Shown: one piece after another, positions 5,666-6,175 of the stretch
How positions within the stretch are numbered: position 1 is the stretch's first letter
Layout: every line of letters begins with the position of its first letter
Assembly: GCA_003524565.1 (NCBI GenBank)
Contig: DQGU01000062.1
Coordinates: 1 to 6,175, forward strand
Direction: 5' to 3'
Length of the DNA: 6,175 nucleotides
Source: Rhodospirillaceae bacterium
GTDB taxonomy: Bacteria > Pseudomonadota > Alphaproteobacteria > Micavibrionales > UBA2020
Program-made: the position numbers and the translations under genes
Notes under the pieces: model-generated
Told to the model about the DNA's origin: nothing
The model's input: only the letters and a program-made list of their open reading frames with translations
Database searches by the model: none

Positions 5666-6175
5666 TCATTCATTGGGGTAAATCGGGAATTTCGTGCAAA
5701 GCTCTGCCACGCGCGCGGCGACGGCGGCTTCGACCTTCGCATTGCCCTCCACCCCGTTGGCGGCAAGGCCATCCAGCACTTCGACCATGTATTCGCCAAC
5801 CAGCTTGAATTCGGCCGTGCCGAAGCCGCGCGTGGTCGCGGCGGGCGTGCCGACGCGAATGCCGGACGTGACCATCGGCTTTTCAGGGTCGAACGGAATG
5901 GCGTTTTTGTTGCAAGTCATGTGGGCATGCTCAAGGCTCAGCTCCGCCGCGCGGCCCGTCAGTTTTTTCGGGCGCAAATCGACGAGGATAAGATGGCAAT
6001 CCGTGCCGCCAGAAACAATGTCCAGCCCGCCCGCTTTCAGCGTATCGGCAAGCACACGCGCGTTATCGAGCACCTGCTTGGCGTAGGTTTTGAAAGACGG
6101 CTGCAGCGCTTCGCCAAAGGCAACCGCCTTGGCGGCGATGACATGCTCCAGCGGGCCGCCCTGCAGGCCGGGGAA
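5666..6175 (-). CDS. glyA: Serine hydroxymethyltransferase (C-terminal part)
   Basis: The frame is open to the right edge, so the 5' part lies beyond 6175; 169 C-terminal residues of a protein of about 420-430 are present. The partial protein begins FPGLQGGPLEHVIAAKAVAF, the conserved stretch shortly after the PLP-binding lysine, which is itself outside the window. Further hallmarks are VSGGTDCHLILVDL, the NKNAIPFD stretch and TSGIRVGTPA, whose Arg corresponds to the substrate carboxylate-binding Arg363 of E. coli GlyA. The GTG at 6073 is an internal Val codon, not a start. The enzyme interconverts serine plus tetrahydrofolate with glycine plus 5,10-methylenetetrahydrofolate in the cytoplasm, feeding thymidylate, purine and methionine synthesis. 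It is the first visible gene of the glyA-nrdR-nusB transcript. Confidence 0.97.
   Translation of the reverse strand, partial: FPGLQGGPLEHVIAAKAVAFGEALQPSFKTYAKQVLDNARVLADTLKAGGLDIVSGGTDCHLILVDLRPKKLTGRAAELSLEHAHMTCNKNAIPFDPEKPMVTSGIRVGTPAATTRGFGTAEFKLVGEYMVEVLDGLAANGVEGNAKVEAAVAARVAELCTKFPIYPNE

Overview
The window looks like a piece of an alphaproteobacterial chromosome: GC-rich by eye, tightly packed, with ATGA, TGATG and 1-bp gene junctions. The assignment rests on the glyA-nrdR-nusB cluster and on the style of the MetC and SseA proteins. There is no stretch over 300 bases without a gene, and I see no tRNA, rRNA, CRISPR array, insertion sequence or phage gene.

Plus-strand block (1-4564). 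A 5'-truncated Nudix hydrolase is followed after 1 bp by a two-domain 3-mercaptopyruvate sulfurtransferase (sseA). That gene overlaps a cystathionine beta-lyase (metC) by 4 bp. After 23 bp comes a 496-residue AAA+ ATPase of the CbbX/SpoVK type, carrying two predicted membrane helices, a proline-rich linker and a Sel1-like region in front of the ATPase. The first three are almost certainly one transcript and the ATPase probably joins it. A 118-bp gap with a candidate promoter and a perfect dyad precedes a small four-helix DUF1648 membrane protein.

Minus-strand block (6175-4625, read right to left). The 3' part of glyA (serine hydroxymethyltransferase) is followed by nrdR (repressor of ribonucleotide reductase genes) and nusB (transcription antitermination factor). 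nrdR and nusB share one base in a TGATG junction. In many alphaproteobacteria the riboflavin genes ribD/ribE/ribH lie between these two; here they are absent. The two blocks converge at 4565-4624, where the last 14 bases of nusB coding sequence plus the stop region occur three times in tandem.

The sulfur genes fit together: MetC releases homocysteine, pyruvate and ammonia from cystathionine, and SseA moves sulfur from 3-mercaptopyruvate to an acceptor. GlyA (one-carbon units), NrdR (dNTP supply) and NusB (rRNA transcription) are housekeeping growth functions. Most of the window is ordinary core genome. The least ordinary items are the membrane-anchored Sel1-AAA+ protein, with no RuBisCO or secretion-system gene nearby, and the tandem repeat at the nusB end. 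I found nothing I can defend as a wholly new system.
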